NCBI RefSeq assembly: GCF_019091085.1
Contig: NZ_JAGXJY010000003.1
Span: 248,001 to 312,000, forward strand
Source of the DNA: Mesorhizobium sp. GbtcB19
GTDB taxonomy: Bacteria; Pseudomonadota; Alphaproteobacteria; Rhizobiales; Rhizobiaceae
Reading direction: 5' to 3'
Length of the DNA: 64,000 nt
A program made the position numbers and the translations under genes. Below, in pieces: positions 9,545-17,836 of this stretch; position 1 is the first letter of the stretch; the number at the start of each line of letters is the position of its first letter. The notes under the pieces were generated by a model that saw nothing but the letters and a program-made list of their open reading frames with translations, made no database searches and was not told where the DNA came from.

Positions 9545-10093
9545 ATGAAAGCCGGCAAAATTTATAGGCGAGCCGCCGCGCTCGGGCTGGTAGCGCGGCC
9601 CGAGACGGATGCCGACGTCCCGTTCCTCGGCGCCCTCTATGCCTCGACCCGTATGGAGGAACTCGCCGTGACCTCCTGGAGCGAGGCGCAGAAGCATGCG
9701 TTCCTCGACATGCAGTTCCAGGCGCAGCGCGCGCATTACCGGCGCCACTATCCCGAGGCCGATTGGCTGGTGGTGGAGCGTGCTGGCGAGCGCATCGGCC
9801 GCCTCTATCTCGAGCGCTGGCCGAGCCAGCACCGCATCATCGACATCGCCTTTCGGCCCGAGCATTGCGGCAACGGGTTCGGAACTGCGCTCCTCAACGA
9901 CCTGATCGACGAAGCCGCTGCCGTCGGCAAGGCCGTGTCGATCCATGTCGAGAAGCACAATCCGGCGCGACGGCTCTATCTGCGGCTCGGCTTCGAGGTC
10001 GCCGAGGACAAGGGCGTCTACGACCTGATGGCACGGGTTGCTGCGTCATCGGATACGAGCGGCCAAGGCCCTCAGTTGAAGACGGCCTCGTAG
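9545..10093 (+). CDS. GNAT family N-acetyltransferase
   Basis: The protein has 182 residues. The acetyl-CoA binding motif A reads RPEHCGNGFGTALL near residues 98-111. Motif B follows as HVEKHNPARRLYLRLGFE, with the Asn/Arg/Tyr pattern normal for GNATs. The start at 9545 follows the beta-propeller gene by 17 bp on the same strand, so it is probably in that operon. The substrate is not predictable; location suggests a protein or small molecule of the surface system. Its 3' end overlaps the convergent gene at 10072 by 22 bp. Confidence 0.85.
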   Translation: MKAGKIYRRAAALGLVARPETDADVPFLGALYASTRMEELAVTSWSEAQKHAFLDMQFQAQRAHYRRHYPEADWLVVERAGERIGRLYLERWPSQHRIIDIAFRPEHCGNGFGTALLNDLIDEAAAVGKAVSIHVEKHNPARRLYLRLGFEVAEDKGVYDLMARVAASSDTSGQGPQLKTAS

Positions 10094-10347
10094 CTATAGC
10101 TCGTCGCATCCTGCGACACCGGCACGATGAAGATGTCATGCGCAAGCTCGCTGCCGACAAAGCGATAGGTGGCCTGCGGCAAGAGCATTTCGCGCGGTCC
10201 CTTGAACAGCAGCGAGAAGCCGCCGCCGTCGCGCGGGCTGTTGGCGATGTGCTTCACCGCGCTCAATTCCAGCGCGACCATCTTGCCATTCGTCTCGACG
10301 ATGAAGGTCTGACCGACAGCCTGATCGAAATCCGTAACCGAAACCAT
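10072..10347 (-). CDS. DUF6916-like small protein
   Basis: The protein has 91 residues from the ATG at 10347, chosen because GAGGG lies nine bases upstream; a TTG at 10383 would add 12 residues without such a site. It reads MVSVTDFDQAVGQTF and later GGGFSLLFKGPREMLLPQ. This resembles the small DUF6916 family, which I recall near tail-collar genes, where a residue pattern Q-x-x-G-x-x-F at the N-terminus and a late IFIVPV strand are typical. It is transcribed toward the GNAT gene. Function unknown; a structural or chaperone role for the collar proteins would be a guess. Confidence 0.6.
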   Translation of the reverse strand: MVSVTDFDQAVGQTFIVETNGKMVALELSAVKHIANSPRDGGGFSLLFKGPREMLLPQATYRFVGSELAHDIFIVPVSQDATSYSYEAVFN

Positions 10348-10452
10348 TCTCGTCCGCCCTCGATCGCTTGTCTCGGCCGCCAATGTCGTCGGCCCGCGCC
10401 GGCTTGTCCATAGCGTGCAGACCGGAGCAGGAAAAGTGTCTGGGGGGTTCTA

Positions 10453-10492
10453 TTCGAACCCGCTCTTACGGCGGGAGTCGCAGCGGTTCGAA
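10453..10492. repeat. Inverted repeat in the divergent 10348-10604 gap
   Basis: TTCGAACC at 10453-10460 is mirrored by GGTTCGAA at 10485-10492. Nested inside is CCCGC (10459-10463) with GCGGG (10471-10475). It lies in the intergenic space between the divergent DUF6916-like and SapC genes, so it could be an operator or a hairpin. It is too short and misarranged to be a tRNA. Nothing else was recognised in this gap except the SapC ribosome binding site. Confidence 0.4.
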
Positions 10493-10604
10493 GATTCTAT
10501 CGGGTGCCGGCCGTCCGGCCGTTGCGCCAGCCCCCGCGCTGGCCTAAACCCGTTATAAGTCATGCTATTTATGGCTTTTGAGGCACCGCGGGAGGATGCA
10601 ACAC

Positions 10605-11405
10605 ATGGCTGAAGCCAGGACCGACATGGCGCCGGCAGCAAGCGCCGCCAGCAATGCGCTGCCATTGTTCTACTTGAAGCCCGAGGCGCTCAACCCGATA
10701 CGTCATGGCTCGCTCGGGCTGACCGCCCGCGCCGATTTCGGCTTTGCGCGCACGGCACATGCGATTCCCATAGCGGCGTCGGAAATGCCAGGCGCGATGC
10801 GCTCCTATCCGATCGTCTTCATCGGCTCGGCCAAGGCGCCGGTGATCATCACCGGCGTGCGCCAGAACGAGAACCTGTTCGTCGATGCCGACGGCCGCTG
10901 GACCGAGCCGCATTACATCCCCGCCTATGTGCGGCGTTATCCGTTCATCCTTGCCGATGAGTCGGCCACTTCGGGCCGGCTGACGCTCTGCGTCGACCGC
11001 GCCAGCGAGCGTGTCGTCGACCAGCTCGCAGCACCGTTCCGCGACGATGGCGGCAAGCTCGCTTTGTTCTTCAACGGCACCGAGCCGACAGAGGCGACCA
11101 AGCAGGCACTCGCCTTCTGCAGCCAGTTCCAGAACGATTTCAACGCCACCCGCGCCATCGTCGAGAAAGTCGACGCGCACGGCCTGTTCGCGCCGCGCCA
11201 GAGCAAGGTGACGCTGGAAGGCGGCGAGGTGCTCAACCTTACCGATTTCCAGGTGATCGACGAGCAGGCGCTGAACAAACTGAGCAACGAAGCCTTCCTC
11301 GACCTCAGGAAATCCGGCGCGCTGGCGATGATCTACTGCCAGCTGGCTTCCAGCAACAGCTGGTCGTCGCTGGTCTATCAGGCGGCGCTGCGCAAGCGGA
11401 CATAG
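10605..11405 (+). CDS. SapC family protein
   Basis: The protein has 266 residues from the ATG at 10605, with GGGAGG nine bases before it. Features of the SapC family are visible: an N-terminal PLFYLKPEALNP segment, a HGSLGLTARADFGFA strand, a YPIVFIG core, the YIPAYVRRYPF box and a late DFQVIDEQALNKL. The family is named after an S-layer gene neighbour in Campylobacter. In proteobacteria it often occurs near outer-membrane receptor genes, and its biochemical role is unsettled. Here it stands alone, divergent from the DUF6916-like gene, at the edge of the surface-protein locus. No signal peptide is seen, so it is probably cytoplasmic. Confidence 0.8.
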   Translation: MAEARTDMAPAASAASNALPLFYLKPEALNPIRHGSLGLTARADFGFARTAHAIPIAASEMPGAMRSYPIVFIGSAKAPVIITGVRQNENLFVDADGRWTEPHYIPAYVRRYPFILADESATSGRLTLCVDRASERVVDQLAAPFRDDGGKLALFFNGTEPTEATKQALAFCSQFQNDFNATRAIVEKVDAHGLFAPRQSKVTLEGGEVLNLTDFQVIDEQALNKLSNEAFLDLRKSGALAMIYCQLASSNSWSSLVYQAALRKRT

Positions 11406-11471
11406 CTTCAGAGGCTCCCACCTGGATTGTTGGGATGGGCCGGCCGACTCCGAATCGGTTATGGCTTCCCT

Positions 11472-12131
11472 ATGCAGGAAACGTCCCTCTACGAGCCGGT
11501 GAAGCGGTTCCTCGAGAGCATGGATTTCGCCGTCAAGGGCGAGATCGGTGGCTGCGACGTGGTCGGCGTTCGCGCCGGCGAACCACCGGTTGTCGTCATC
11601 TGCGAGCTGAAGCTGCAATTCAATCTCGAGCTCGTCCTCCAGGCCGTCGACCGTGCGGCGGCCTGTGATGAAGTCTGGCTGGCCGCCTATATGTCGGCGC
11701 GCGGCAAGGGCCGCGAGCATGACCGCCGCTTCCGCGCGCTCTGCCGCCGCCTCGGCTTCGGTCTGTTGGGCGTCGGCAGGAAGGGAGAGGTGGAGTTGCT
11801 GCTCAGTCCCGCCGCCTTGCCGCCGCGCCGGGATCCCAGGCGACGCTCGCGCCTGGTCGAGGAGCACCACCGCCGCAAGGGCGATCCGTCGATCGGCGGC
11901 AGCACGCGCAGGAAGCCGATCATGACCGCCTACCGGCAGGAGGCGCTGGCCTGCGCTGCCGCCATGGCCGAGGGCCCGAAACGGCCGCGCGACCTCAAAG
12001 CGCTTTCGCCACGCGCCGCGAGCATCCTGCAGCATAATTACTATGGCTGGTTCGCCCGCGCCGAGCGCGGCATCTACGCGCTGACCGAAGCCGGTCTTGC
12101 GGCGATTGGACCTTTGCCGGTGGCGTTATAA
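11472..12131 (+). CDS. DUF2161-type PD-(D/E)XK phosphodiesterase-like protein
   Basis: The protein has 219 residues if it starts at ATG 11472 (MQETSLYEPVKRFLES); an upstream alternative at 11427 would add 15 residues of atypical sequence. The N-terminal third holds GCDVVGV followed by VVVICELKLQF. This D...E-x-K pattern is the nuclease-like core of DUF2161 and other PD-(D/E)XK folds. The C-terminal part (about 150-219) looks like a helix-turn-helix, with AAAMAEGPKRPRDLK and HNYYGWFARAERGIYAL. No clear Shine-Dalgarno was found. It is probably transcribed separately. Substrate unknown; a role in DNA or RNA processing is possible but untested. Confidence 0.65.
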   Translation: MQETSLYEPVKRFLESMDFAVKGEIGGCDVVGVRAGEPPVVVICELKLQFNLELVLQAVDRAAACDEVWLAAYMSARGKGREHDRRFRALCRRLGFGLLGVGRKGEVELLLSPAALPPRRDPRRRSRLVEEHHRRKGDPSIGGSTRRKPIMTAYRQEALACAAAMAEGPKRPRDLKALSPRAASILQHNYYGWFARAERGIYALTEAGLAAIGPLPVAL

Positions 12132-12177
12132 GCTTCCGCGCCACGGAATATTTGCCGGCTCATCACCCGGCGCTGGT

Positions 12178-13326
12178 CTACCACTCGGCAAACGAGCCGT
12201 CCTTGTGGCGCCAGACCGGGTTGCGCCAGCGATGCCCTTCCTTGGCGCGCTCCTTGACATAATCCTCGTCGATCTCGACGCCCAGGCCCGGCCCGTCGGG
12301 AATGGCGACATAGCCATCCTCGTAGCGGAAGACGTCCTTGTTGGCGGCGTAGTCGAGCAGGTCGTTGCCGGCATTGTAGTGGATGCCGAGGCTCTGCTCC
12401 TGGATGAAGCAGTTGTAGCTGACGGCGTCGAGCTGCAGGCAGGCGGCAAGCGCGATGGGCCCGAGCGGGCAGTGCGGCGCCACCGCCACGTCATAGGCCT
12501 CCGCCATCGCCGCGATCTTGCGGCATTCGGTGATGCCGCCGGCATGCGACAGGTCCGGCTGGATGATGTCGACGACCGCTTGCTCGAACACCGACTTGAA
12601 GTCCCAGCGGCTGTAGAGCCGTTCGCCCAGCGCGATCGGCGTCGAGCCGAGCGCCGCGATCTCCTTCAGCGCCTCGCGGTTTTCGCTCAGCACCGGCTCC
12701 TCGATGAACATCAGCCGGTAGGGCTCCAGTTCCTTGACCAGGATGCGCGCCATCGGCCGGTGGACGCGGCCATGGAAATCCACCGCGATGCCGATATTGG
12801 GGCCGACCGCCTCGCGCACCATGGCGACCCGCTCGACCGCGGCGTCGATCCTGTCGTGGCTGTCGACGATCTGCAATTCCTCGGTGCCGTTCATCTTCAG
12901 CGCCAGGAAGCCGCGCGCCACGACATCCTTGGCGCCCGCCGCCACTTCCGCAGGCCGGTCGCCGCCGATCCAGGAATAGACCTTGATCGTCTCGCGCAGC
13001 CTGCCGCCGAGCAGCTCATGCACCGGCACGCCGAGCGCCTTGCCCTTGATGTCCCACAGCGCCTGGTCGATGCCGGCAATCGCGCTCATCAGGATCGGCC
13101 CGCCGCGATAGAAGCCGCCGCGATGCATGACCGTCCAGTGATCCTCGATCAGGCGCGGATCCTTGCCGATCAGATAGTCGGCCAGTTCCTTGACCGCCGC
13201 TTCGACCGTCAGCGCCTTGCCCTCGACCACCGGCTCGCCCCAGCCGCTGACGCCGGCATCGGTCTCGATCTTGAGGAAGAGCCAGCGCGGCGGAACGATG
13301 TAGGTGGTCAAAGCGGTGATTTTCAT
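12178..13326 (-). CDS. dgoD: D-galactonate dehydratase
   Basis: This 382-residue enolase-superfamily enzyme converts D-galactonate to 2-keto-3-deoxy-D-galactonate (De Ley-Doudoroff pathway, cytoplasm). It has the same length as E. coli DgoD and begins [15 protein letters not shown]. All key residues fall at the E. coli positions: metal ligands Asp183, Glu209 (FIEEP) and Glu235 (ALGER), and catalytic His185 and His285 (APHCPLGP), plus Glu310. The gene follows the GntR-type regulator by 14 bp on the minus strand, so the two form an operon. Divergent genes encode an araFGH-type importer and a sugar dehydrogenase, consistent with aldose to lactone to aldonate to DgoD. No lactonase, KDGal kinase or aldolase is in the immediate cluster. 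Confidence 0.93.
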   Translation of the reverse strand: MKITALTTYIVPPRWLFLKIETDAGVSGWGEPVVEGKALTVEAAVKELADYLIGKDPRLIEDHWTVMHRGGFYRGGPILMSAIAGIDQALWDIKGKALGVPVHELLGGRLRETIKVYSWIGGDRPAEVAAGAKDVVARGFLALKMNGTEELQIVDSHDRIDAAVERVAMVREAVGPNIGIAVDFHGRVHRPMARILVKELEPYRLMFIEEPVLSENREALKEIAALGSTPIALGERLYSRWDFKSVFEQAVVDIIQPDLSHAGGITECRKIAAMAEAYDVAVAPHCPLGPIALAACLQLDAVSYNCFIQEQSLGIHYNAGNDLLDYAANKDVFRYEDGYVAIPDGPGLGVEIDEDYVKERAKEGHRWRNPVWRHKDGSFAEW

Positions 13327-13340
13327 GCTGGCGGCCGGTC

Positions 13341-14099
13341 TCAGTTGTTTTTCAGTTTCTTGGCGCTGGTCAGGTCGCGCGCGGCAAGGTCGAGTATCTT
13401 GTTCGTCGCGTTGCGCGCGGCAACGGCGTCGCGCATGCGCAGCGCCTCGACCACCTCGCCATGCGCCGCCGCCGCTTCCTTGCGCCTGACCGGCGAGATC
13501 GTCGCTGTGGCTTCCAGCGAAAACAGCAGCGCCGTATCGATCAGCTTGCCGATCTGACGGAAGATCGGGTTGTGGCTCGCGCCGTAAACGATCTGGTGGA
13601 AGACGATGTCGGAGCGCGAAAACTGCGCCAGATCCTCGCCGGCGCCGGCCATGCCTTGCCAGGCCACTTCGAGATCGGCGATCTCCTGCAAAGTCGCCCG
13701 CGTTGCCGCGAGTTCCGCCACCAGCGGCTCGATGGCGCGGCGGGTTTCGAGGATCGCGTCGAACAGCTTGTCGTCCAGCGCGTGCGGCGCGTGCCAGGCA
13801 AGCACCTGCGGGTCGATGATGTTCCAGTTGTCCTGGTCGCACACCACCGTGCCGACGCGTGGCCGGGACAGCACCAGGCCCTTGGCCGCTAGCACTTTCA
13901 GCGCTTCGCGGATGACGGTGCGGCTGACGCCATATTCGATGCCGAGATCGTTCTCGGTCGGCAACGACGATCCCGCCGGATAGCGTCCGGAAAAAATATC
14001 GGAGGCGATCGCCTTGGTCACATCCGGCATGACACGCGGGCGGCGCGTGGTCTCGCGCGCTTCCTTGTCCTCGTCAGCCTTCTTCGGTGTTTCGTTCAC
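13341..14099 (-). CDS. FadR-subfamily GntR transcriptional regulator
   Basis: The protein has 252 residues from the GTG at 14099, chosen because GGAGGAGGGG lies directly upstream. A winged HTH (about 25-90, with [24 protein letters not shown]) is followed by an FCD domain. The metal or effector residues of FCD proteins are visible as [16 protein letters not shown] and a later AAAHGEVV. It is co-transcribed with dgoD and divergent from the araF-like gene. It most likely represses both directions through the half-sites at 14192-14241, with an aldonate or keto-deoxy-aldonate as inducer; this is inference from position and family. Confidence 0.88.
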   Translation of the reverse strand: MNETPKKADEDKEARETTRRPRVMPDVTKAIASDIFSGRYPAGSSLPTENDLGIEYGVSRTVIREALKVLAAKGLVLSRPRVGTVVCDQDNWNIIDPQVLAWHAPHALDDKLFDAILETRRAIEPLVAELAATRATLQEIADLEVAWQGMAGAGEDLAQFSRSDIVFHQIVYGASHNPIFRQIGKLIDTALLFSLEATATISPVRRKEAAAAHGEVVEALRMRDAVAARNATNKILDLAARDLTSAKKLKNN

Positions 14100-14191
14100 C
14101 TCAGCCCCTCCTCCAAGGCAGCGAACCCTTCGGTTTGCGCGCACTTGGTCCGGCCTTAGCGGATGCGAGTGATTTGCGCCAGCGACTAGTG

Positions 14192-14241
14192 ATCATACCA
14201 TGTATATCATTTATCATACCAGATCAATTGACGGGTATGAT
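14192..14241. promoter_or_regulatory. Triple operator, three phased ATCATACC half-sites
   Basis: ATCATACC occurs at 14192-14199 and 14213-14220, and its reverse complement GGTATGAT at 14234-14241. The centres are exactly 21 bp apart each time, two helical turns, so all three lie on one face of the DNA. The second and third form an inverted repeat (TATCATACC/GGTATGATA, 13-bp spacer). The block lies between the divergent gntR-dgoD and araFGH operons and is the obvious binding region for the FadR-type regulator. Confidence 0.7.
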
Positions 14242-14300
14242 AAAACTGATTACACCTTGTGGACCCGAGCCCGCACTCGGCCGTTCACTGGGAGGTAATC

Positions 14301-15293
14301 ATGCGACTTTTGAAAACCGCGCTCGTCGCGGGTGCTCTCGCCGTCTTGTCTGTCACGACCATCGCGTCCGCCTATGCGCAGGACACCAAGATCGGCTTCA
14401 TCGTCAAACAGCCGGAAGAGCCGTGGTTCCAGGACGAATGGAAGTTTGCCGACCAGGCTGCCAAGGAAAAGGGTTTCACGCTCGTCAAGATCGGCGCCGA
14501 GGACGGCGAGAAGCTGATGTCGGCGATCGACAATCTCGGCGCTCAAGGAGCGCAGGGCTTTGTCGTCTGCACGCCGGACGTGAAGCTTGGACCGGGCATT
14601 GTCGCCAAGGCCGCCGCCAACAATCTCAAGCTGATGACGGTGGACGACCGCCTTGTCGGCGCCGACGGCAAGCCGCTGGAAGACGTGCCGCATATGGGCA
14701 TCTCCGCCACCAAGATCGGCGAAGCGGTCGGCCAGGCCATCCTCGACGAGATGAAAGCGCGCGGCTGGAAGCTGGACGAGGTCGGCGCCATCCGCGTCTC
14801 CTACGACCAACTGCCGACCGCCGTCGACCGTGTCGAAGGTGCGATCTCGGTGCTGAAGGCGGCCGGCTTCAAGGCCGAAAACATTTTTGACGCCCCGCAG
14901 GCCAAGACCGATACCGAAGCAGCTCTGAACGCCGCGACCGTGGTGCTCAATGCCCATGCCGACGTCAAGAAGTGGATCGCCTTCGGCCTCAATGACGAGG
15001 CGGTGCTGGGCGCCGTGCGCGCTTCCGAAAGCGTCGGCATTCCGGCCGACGGCATGATCGGCGTCGGCATCGGCGGCGCGGAATCGGCGATCAACGAGTT
15101 CAAGAAGCCGGCGGCCACAGGCTTCGTCGGCACGGTCATCATCTCGCCCAAGCGCCACGGCTACGAGACGGCGCTCAACATGTATGACTGGATCGCCAAC
15201 AACAAGGAGCCGGCTAAGCTGACGCTGACCGCCGGCGCGCTGGCCAAGCGCGACGACTACCAGAAGGTGCGCAAGGACCTCGGCATCGAATAG
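14301..15293 (+). CDS. araF: L-arabinose-type ABC transporter, periplasmic binding protein
   Basis: The protein has 330 residues, close to E. coli AraF (329). A Sec signal peptide covers about residues 1-26 (MRLLKTALVAGALAVLS..., cleavage after AYA). The mature protein begins with IGFIVKQPEEPWFQDEWKFA, a stretch almost word for word shared with AraF. Other AraF-like blocks are GFVVCTPDVKLG and a GVGIGGAESA loop. GGGAGG precedes the ATG at 14301. It is the first gene of an operon with the ATPase and permease. Family members bind L-arabinose, D-galactose or D-fucose; with dgoD and an SDR beside it, galactose/arabinose is a reasonable substrate guess. Confidence 0.87.
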   Translation: MRLLKTALVAGALAVLSVTTIASAYAQDTKIGFIVKQPEEPWFQDEWKFADQAAKEKGFTLVKIGAEDGEKLMSAIDNLGAQGAQGFVVCTPDVKLGPGIVAKAAANNLKLMTVDDRLVGADGKPLEDVPHMGISATKIGEAVGQAILDEMKARGWKLDEVGAIRVSYDQLPTAVDRVEGAISVLKAAGFKAENIFDAPQAKTDTEAALNAATVVLNAHADVKKWIAFGLNDEAVLGAVRASESVGIPADGMIGVGIGGAESAINEFKKPAATGFVGTVIISPKRHGYETALNMYDWIANNKEPAKLTLTAGALAKRDDYQKVRKDLGIE

Positions 15294-15305
15294 TCCTCCC
15301 TGTAC

Positions 15306-15337
15306 AAACGGGCGGCGGCGCGGACCGCCGCTCGTTT
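15306..15337 (+). promoter_or_regulatory. Intercistronic hairpin between binding protein and ATPase genes
   Basis: AAACG-G-GCGGCGG (15306-15318) pairs with CCGCCGC-T-CGTTT (15325-15337). This gives a 13-bp stem with one G-U pair and a 6-nt loop. The stem ends three bases before a potential ATG (15341) and 27 bases before the preferred GTG of the ATPase gene. Such hairpins commonly protect or attenuate, leaving more binding-protein mRNA than ATPase mRNA. There is no long U-run, so it is a weak terminator at most. Confidence 0.7.
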
Positions 15338-15364
15338 GGCATGCTCAAGAAGGATCGAGGCCCC

Positions 15365-16876
15365 GTGTCCTTTCTCGAATTCTCCAACATCACCAAGACC
15401 TATCCGGGCGTCAGAGCCTTGTCGGATGTGTCGTTCGGCGTCGAAAGGGGCGCCGTGCACGGGCTGATGGGCGAGAACGGCGCTGGCAAATCGACGCTGA
15501 TCAAGATCCTCTCCGGCGACCAGCATGCCGACGCCGGCGCAATCAGCATCGACGGCAGGGTTCAAGCCTATGGCTCGACCAGGAACGCCTTCGACAATGG
15601 CGTCATCGTCATCCACCAGGAATTGCAGCTGGTGCCCGAGCTGACCGTCGCCGAGAATCTCAGCCTTGGCCGCTTTCCGGCGAGCGTAGGCGTCATCGCG
15701 CGGCGCCGCATGCTCGACGATGTCGGCGCCAAGCTCAAATCGGCCGGCATCGACATCGACATGCGCCGCAAGGTGAAGACGCTGTCGATCGGCGAGCGCC
15801 AGATGGTCGAGATCGCAAAGGCCGTGATGCTCGACGCTCGCGTCATTGCGCTCGACGAACCGACCTCATCGCTGTCGTCGCGCGAAAGCGAGATCCTGTT
15901 CGCGCTGATCGACAGGCTGCGCGGCGAGGGCAAGGTCATCCTCTATGTCTCGCACCGCCTCGACGAGGTGTTCCGTCTCTGCGACAGCCTGACGGTGCTG
16001 CGCGACGGCAAGCTCGCCGCGCATCACGCATCGCTCGAAGATGTGACCCGCGATCAGGTCGTTGCCGAAATGGTCGGCCGCGAGATTTCCGACATCTGGG
16101 GTTTTCGCCCGCGCAAGACCGGAGAGGTCCGCCTCAAGGTGGACAATCTGAGCGGCGCCAGGCTGCGCATACCGGCAAGCTTCGAAGCCCGCGCCGGCGA
16201 GATAGTCGGCCTCTTCGGCCTCATCGGCGCCGGTCGCTCGGAGCTGATGCGGCTGGTCTTCGGCGCGGATCCCTGCTCCGGCGGCACGATCGTCGTCGAT
16301 GGCGAGATCGTTGCCGCCGCCAGCCCGCATGACGCGATCCGGGCCGGCATCGTGCTCTGCTCGGAGGACCGCAAGCATGACGGCATCATCCAGGGCCGTT
16401 CGATCGAGGAGAACATCAACATCTCGTCCAGGCGCCATCACACGCGCTTCGGCGTGCTGAACCGCGCCAGCGAGATCGCGACCGCGGAAACCTTCATCAA
16501 GAAGCTCAAGGTGCGCACACCGTCGCGCAGACAGGACATCATCAACCTCTCCGGCGGCAACCAGCAGAAGGTCATTCTTGGCCGCTGGCTGTCCGAACAG
16601 GGCGTGCGCGTGCTCATCGTCGACGAGCCGACGCGCGGCATCGATGTCGGCGCCAAGTCGGAGATCTACGAGCTGCTCTACCAGCTTGCCGAGGACGGCA
16701 TGGCGATCGTCGTCGTCTCCTCCGAGTTGCCGGAAGTGATGGGCATCTGCGACCGTATCCTGGTGATGTGCGGCGGCAGGATCAGCGCCGAGCTCGCGCG
16801 CGACCAGTTCGCCGAAAAGGCGATCCTGGCCGCTGCTTTGCCGGACAAGAAAACCCCCGACGCGATCGCATCCTGA
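15365..16876 (+). CDS. araG: L-arabinose-type ABC transporter, double ATPase
   Basis: The protein has 503 residues from GTG 15365; the ATG at 15341 would start right after the hairpin without a ribosome binding site. Two fused ABC domains are typical of CUT2 sugar importers. The N-terminal Walker [10 protein letters not shown] is at 36-43, its signature is LSIGERQM, and Walker B ends in ALDEPTSSL. The C-terminal half keeps the signature LSGGNQQK and VDEPTRGIDVG, and its degenerate P-loop reads GLIGAGRSE, as usual for this family. It energises the AraH-type permease at the inner membrane. Confidence 0.88.
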   Translation: MSFLEFSNITKTYPGVRALSDVSFGVERGAVHGLMGENGAGKSTLIKILSGDQHADAGAISIDGRVQAYGSTRNAFDNGVIVIHQELQLVPELTVAENLSLGRFPASVGVIARRRMLDDVGAKLKSAGIDIDMRRKVKTLSIGERQMVEIAKAVMLDARVIALDEPTSSLSSRESEILFALIDRLRGEGKVILYVSHRLDEVFRLCDSLTVLRDGKLAAHHASLEDVTRDQVVAEMVGREISDIWGFRPRKTGEVRLKVDNLSGARLRIPASFEARAGEIVGLFGLIGAGRSELMRLVFGADPCSGGTIVVDGEIVAAASPHDAIRAGIVLCSEDRKHDGIIQGRSIEENINISSRRHHTRFGVLNRASEIATAETFIKKLKVRTPSRRQDIINLSGGNQQKVILGRWLSEQGVRVLIVDEPTRGIDVGAKSEIYELLYQLAEDGMAIVVVSSELPEVMGICDRILVMCGGRISAELARDQFAEKAILAAALPDKKTPDAIAS

Positions 16877-16885
16877 GGATTTGTA

Positions 16886-17836
16886 ATGACCGATCGCTTG
16901 AAAAAAATCCTGCTCGGCGAACAAGGCCTCGTCGTCATCTTCGTCGTCGCCTTCGCGCTGGTGTCGCTGCTGGTGCCGAACTTCCTCACCGACCGCAACA
17001 TGCTGGGTCTCCTGCAGTCCGTGGTCACCGTGGGCATCGTCGCCTGCACCATGATGTTCTGCCTCGCGGCGCGCGACTTCGACCTGTCGGTCGGCTCCAT
17101 CGTCGCCTTTGCCGGCATGGTCGCGGTGATGGCCTCGAACACCACCGGCTCGATCCTGCTTGGCCTCATCGCGGCCATCGCCTGCGGCGCGGTCGTCGGC
17201 TGGGTCAACGGCGTGGTCATCGCCAAATTCCGCATCAATGCCCTGATCACCACTCTGGCCACCATGCAGATCGTGCGCGGCTTCGCGCTGATCTCGTCGG
17301 ACGGCCGCGCCGTCGGCATCAATAGCCCGGATTTCTACCAGCTGGCTCTGTCGAAGCTGCTCGGCATCCCGACGCCGATCTGGGTGCTGGCGGTGCTCTT
17401 CGCCATTTTCGGCTTCGTGCTGAACAGCACCGTCTTCGGCAAGAACACGCTGGCCATCGGCGGCAATCCGGAGGCCTCGCGTCTTGCCGGCGTCAATGTC
17501 GACAGGACACGCATCTGGATCTTCACGCTGCAGGGCGTGGTCTGCGGCATCGCCGGCATCCTGCTCGCCTCGCGCATCACCTCCGGCCAGCCCAATGCCG
17601 CGGTCGGGCTTGAGCTTTCGGTGATCTCGGCTTGCGTGCTGGGCGGCGTCTCGCTCGCCGGCGGCCGCGCGACGATGTCGGGCGTCATCGTCGGCGTGCT
17701 GATCATGGGCATCGCCGAGAACGCCATGAACCTGCTCAACATCCCCGCCTTCTACCAGTACATCGTGCGCGGCGTGATCCTGCTTCTGGCCGTGCTGCTC
17801 GACAATCTTCGTTCCTCGGCATTGGGGCGGCGCTGA
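16886..17836 (+). CDS. araH: L-arabinose-type ABC transporter, permease
   Basis: This 316-residue integral membrane protein of the BPD_transp_2 (RbsC/AraH) family has about nine to ten hydrophobic segments. Conserved family phrases are RDFDLSVGSIVAF in the second cytoplasmic loop region and GGNPEASRLAGVNVDR, the loop contacting the ATPase. Stop and next start overlap (TGATG at 17834-17838), so translation of the dehydrogenase gene is probably coupled. It forms the membrane channel for the sugar delivered by the upstream binding protein. Confidence 0.88.
   Translation: MTDRLKKILLGEQGLVVIFVVAFALVSLLVPNFLTDRNMLGLLQSVVTVGIVACTMMFCLAARDFDLSVGSIVAFAGMVAVMASNTTGSILLGLIAAIACGAVVGWVNGVVIAKFRINALITTLATMQIVRGFALISSDGRAVGINSPDFYQLALSKLLGIPTPIWVLAVLFAIFGFVLNSTVFGKNTLAIGGNPEASRLAGVNVDRTRIWIFTLQGVVCGIAGILLASRITSGQPNAAVGLELSVISACVLGGVSLAGGRATMSGVIVGVLIMGIAENAMNLLNIPAFYQYIVRGVILLLAVLLDNLRSSALGRR

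Noticed and set aside
10453..10492. Partial tRNA gene
   Set aside because: No acceptor, D or anticodon arms can be drawn around the TTCGAA elements.
12097..13557. A 486-codon plus-strand frame over dgoD
   Set aside because: The minus strand encodes DgoD with every catalytic residue at the expected position; the plus frame has no motif.
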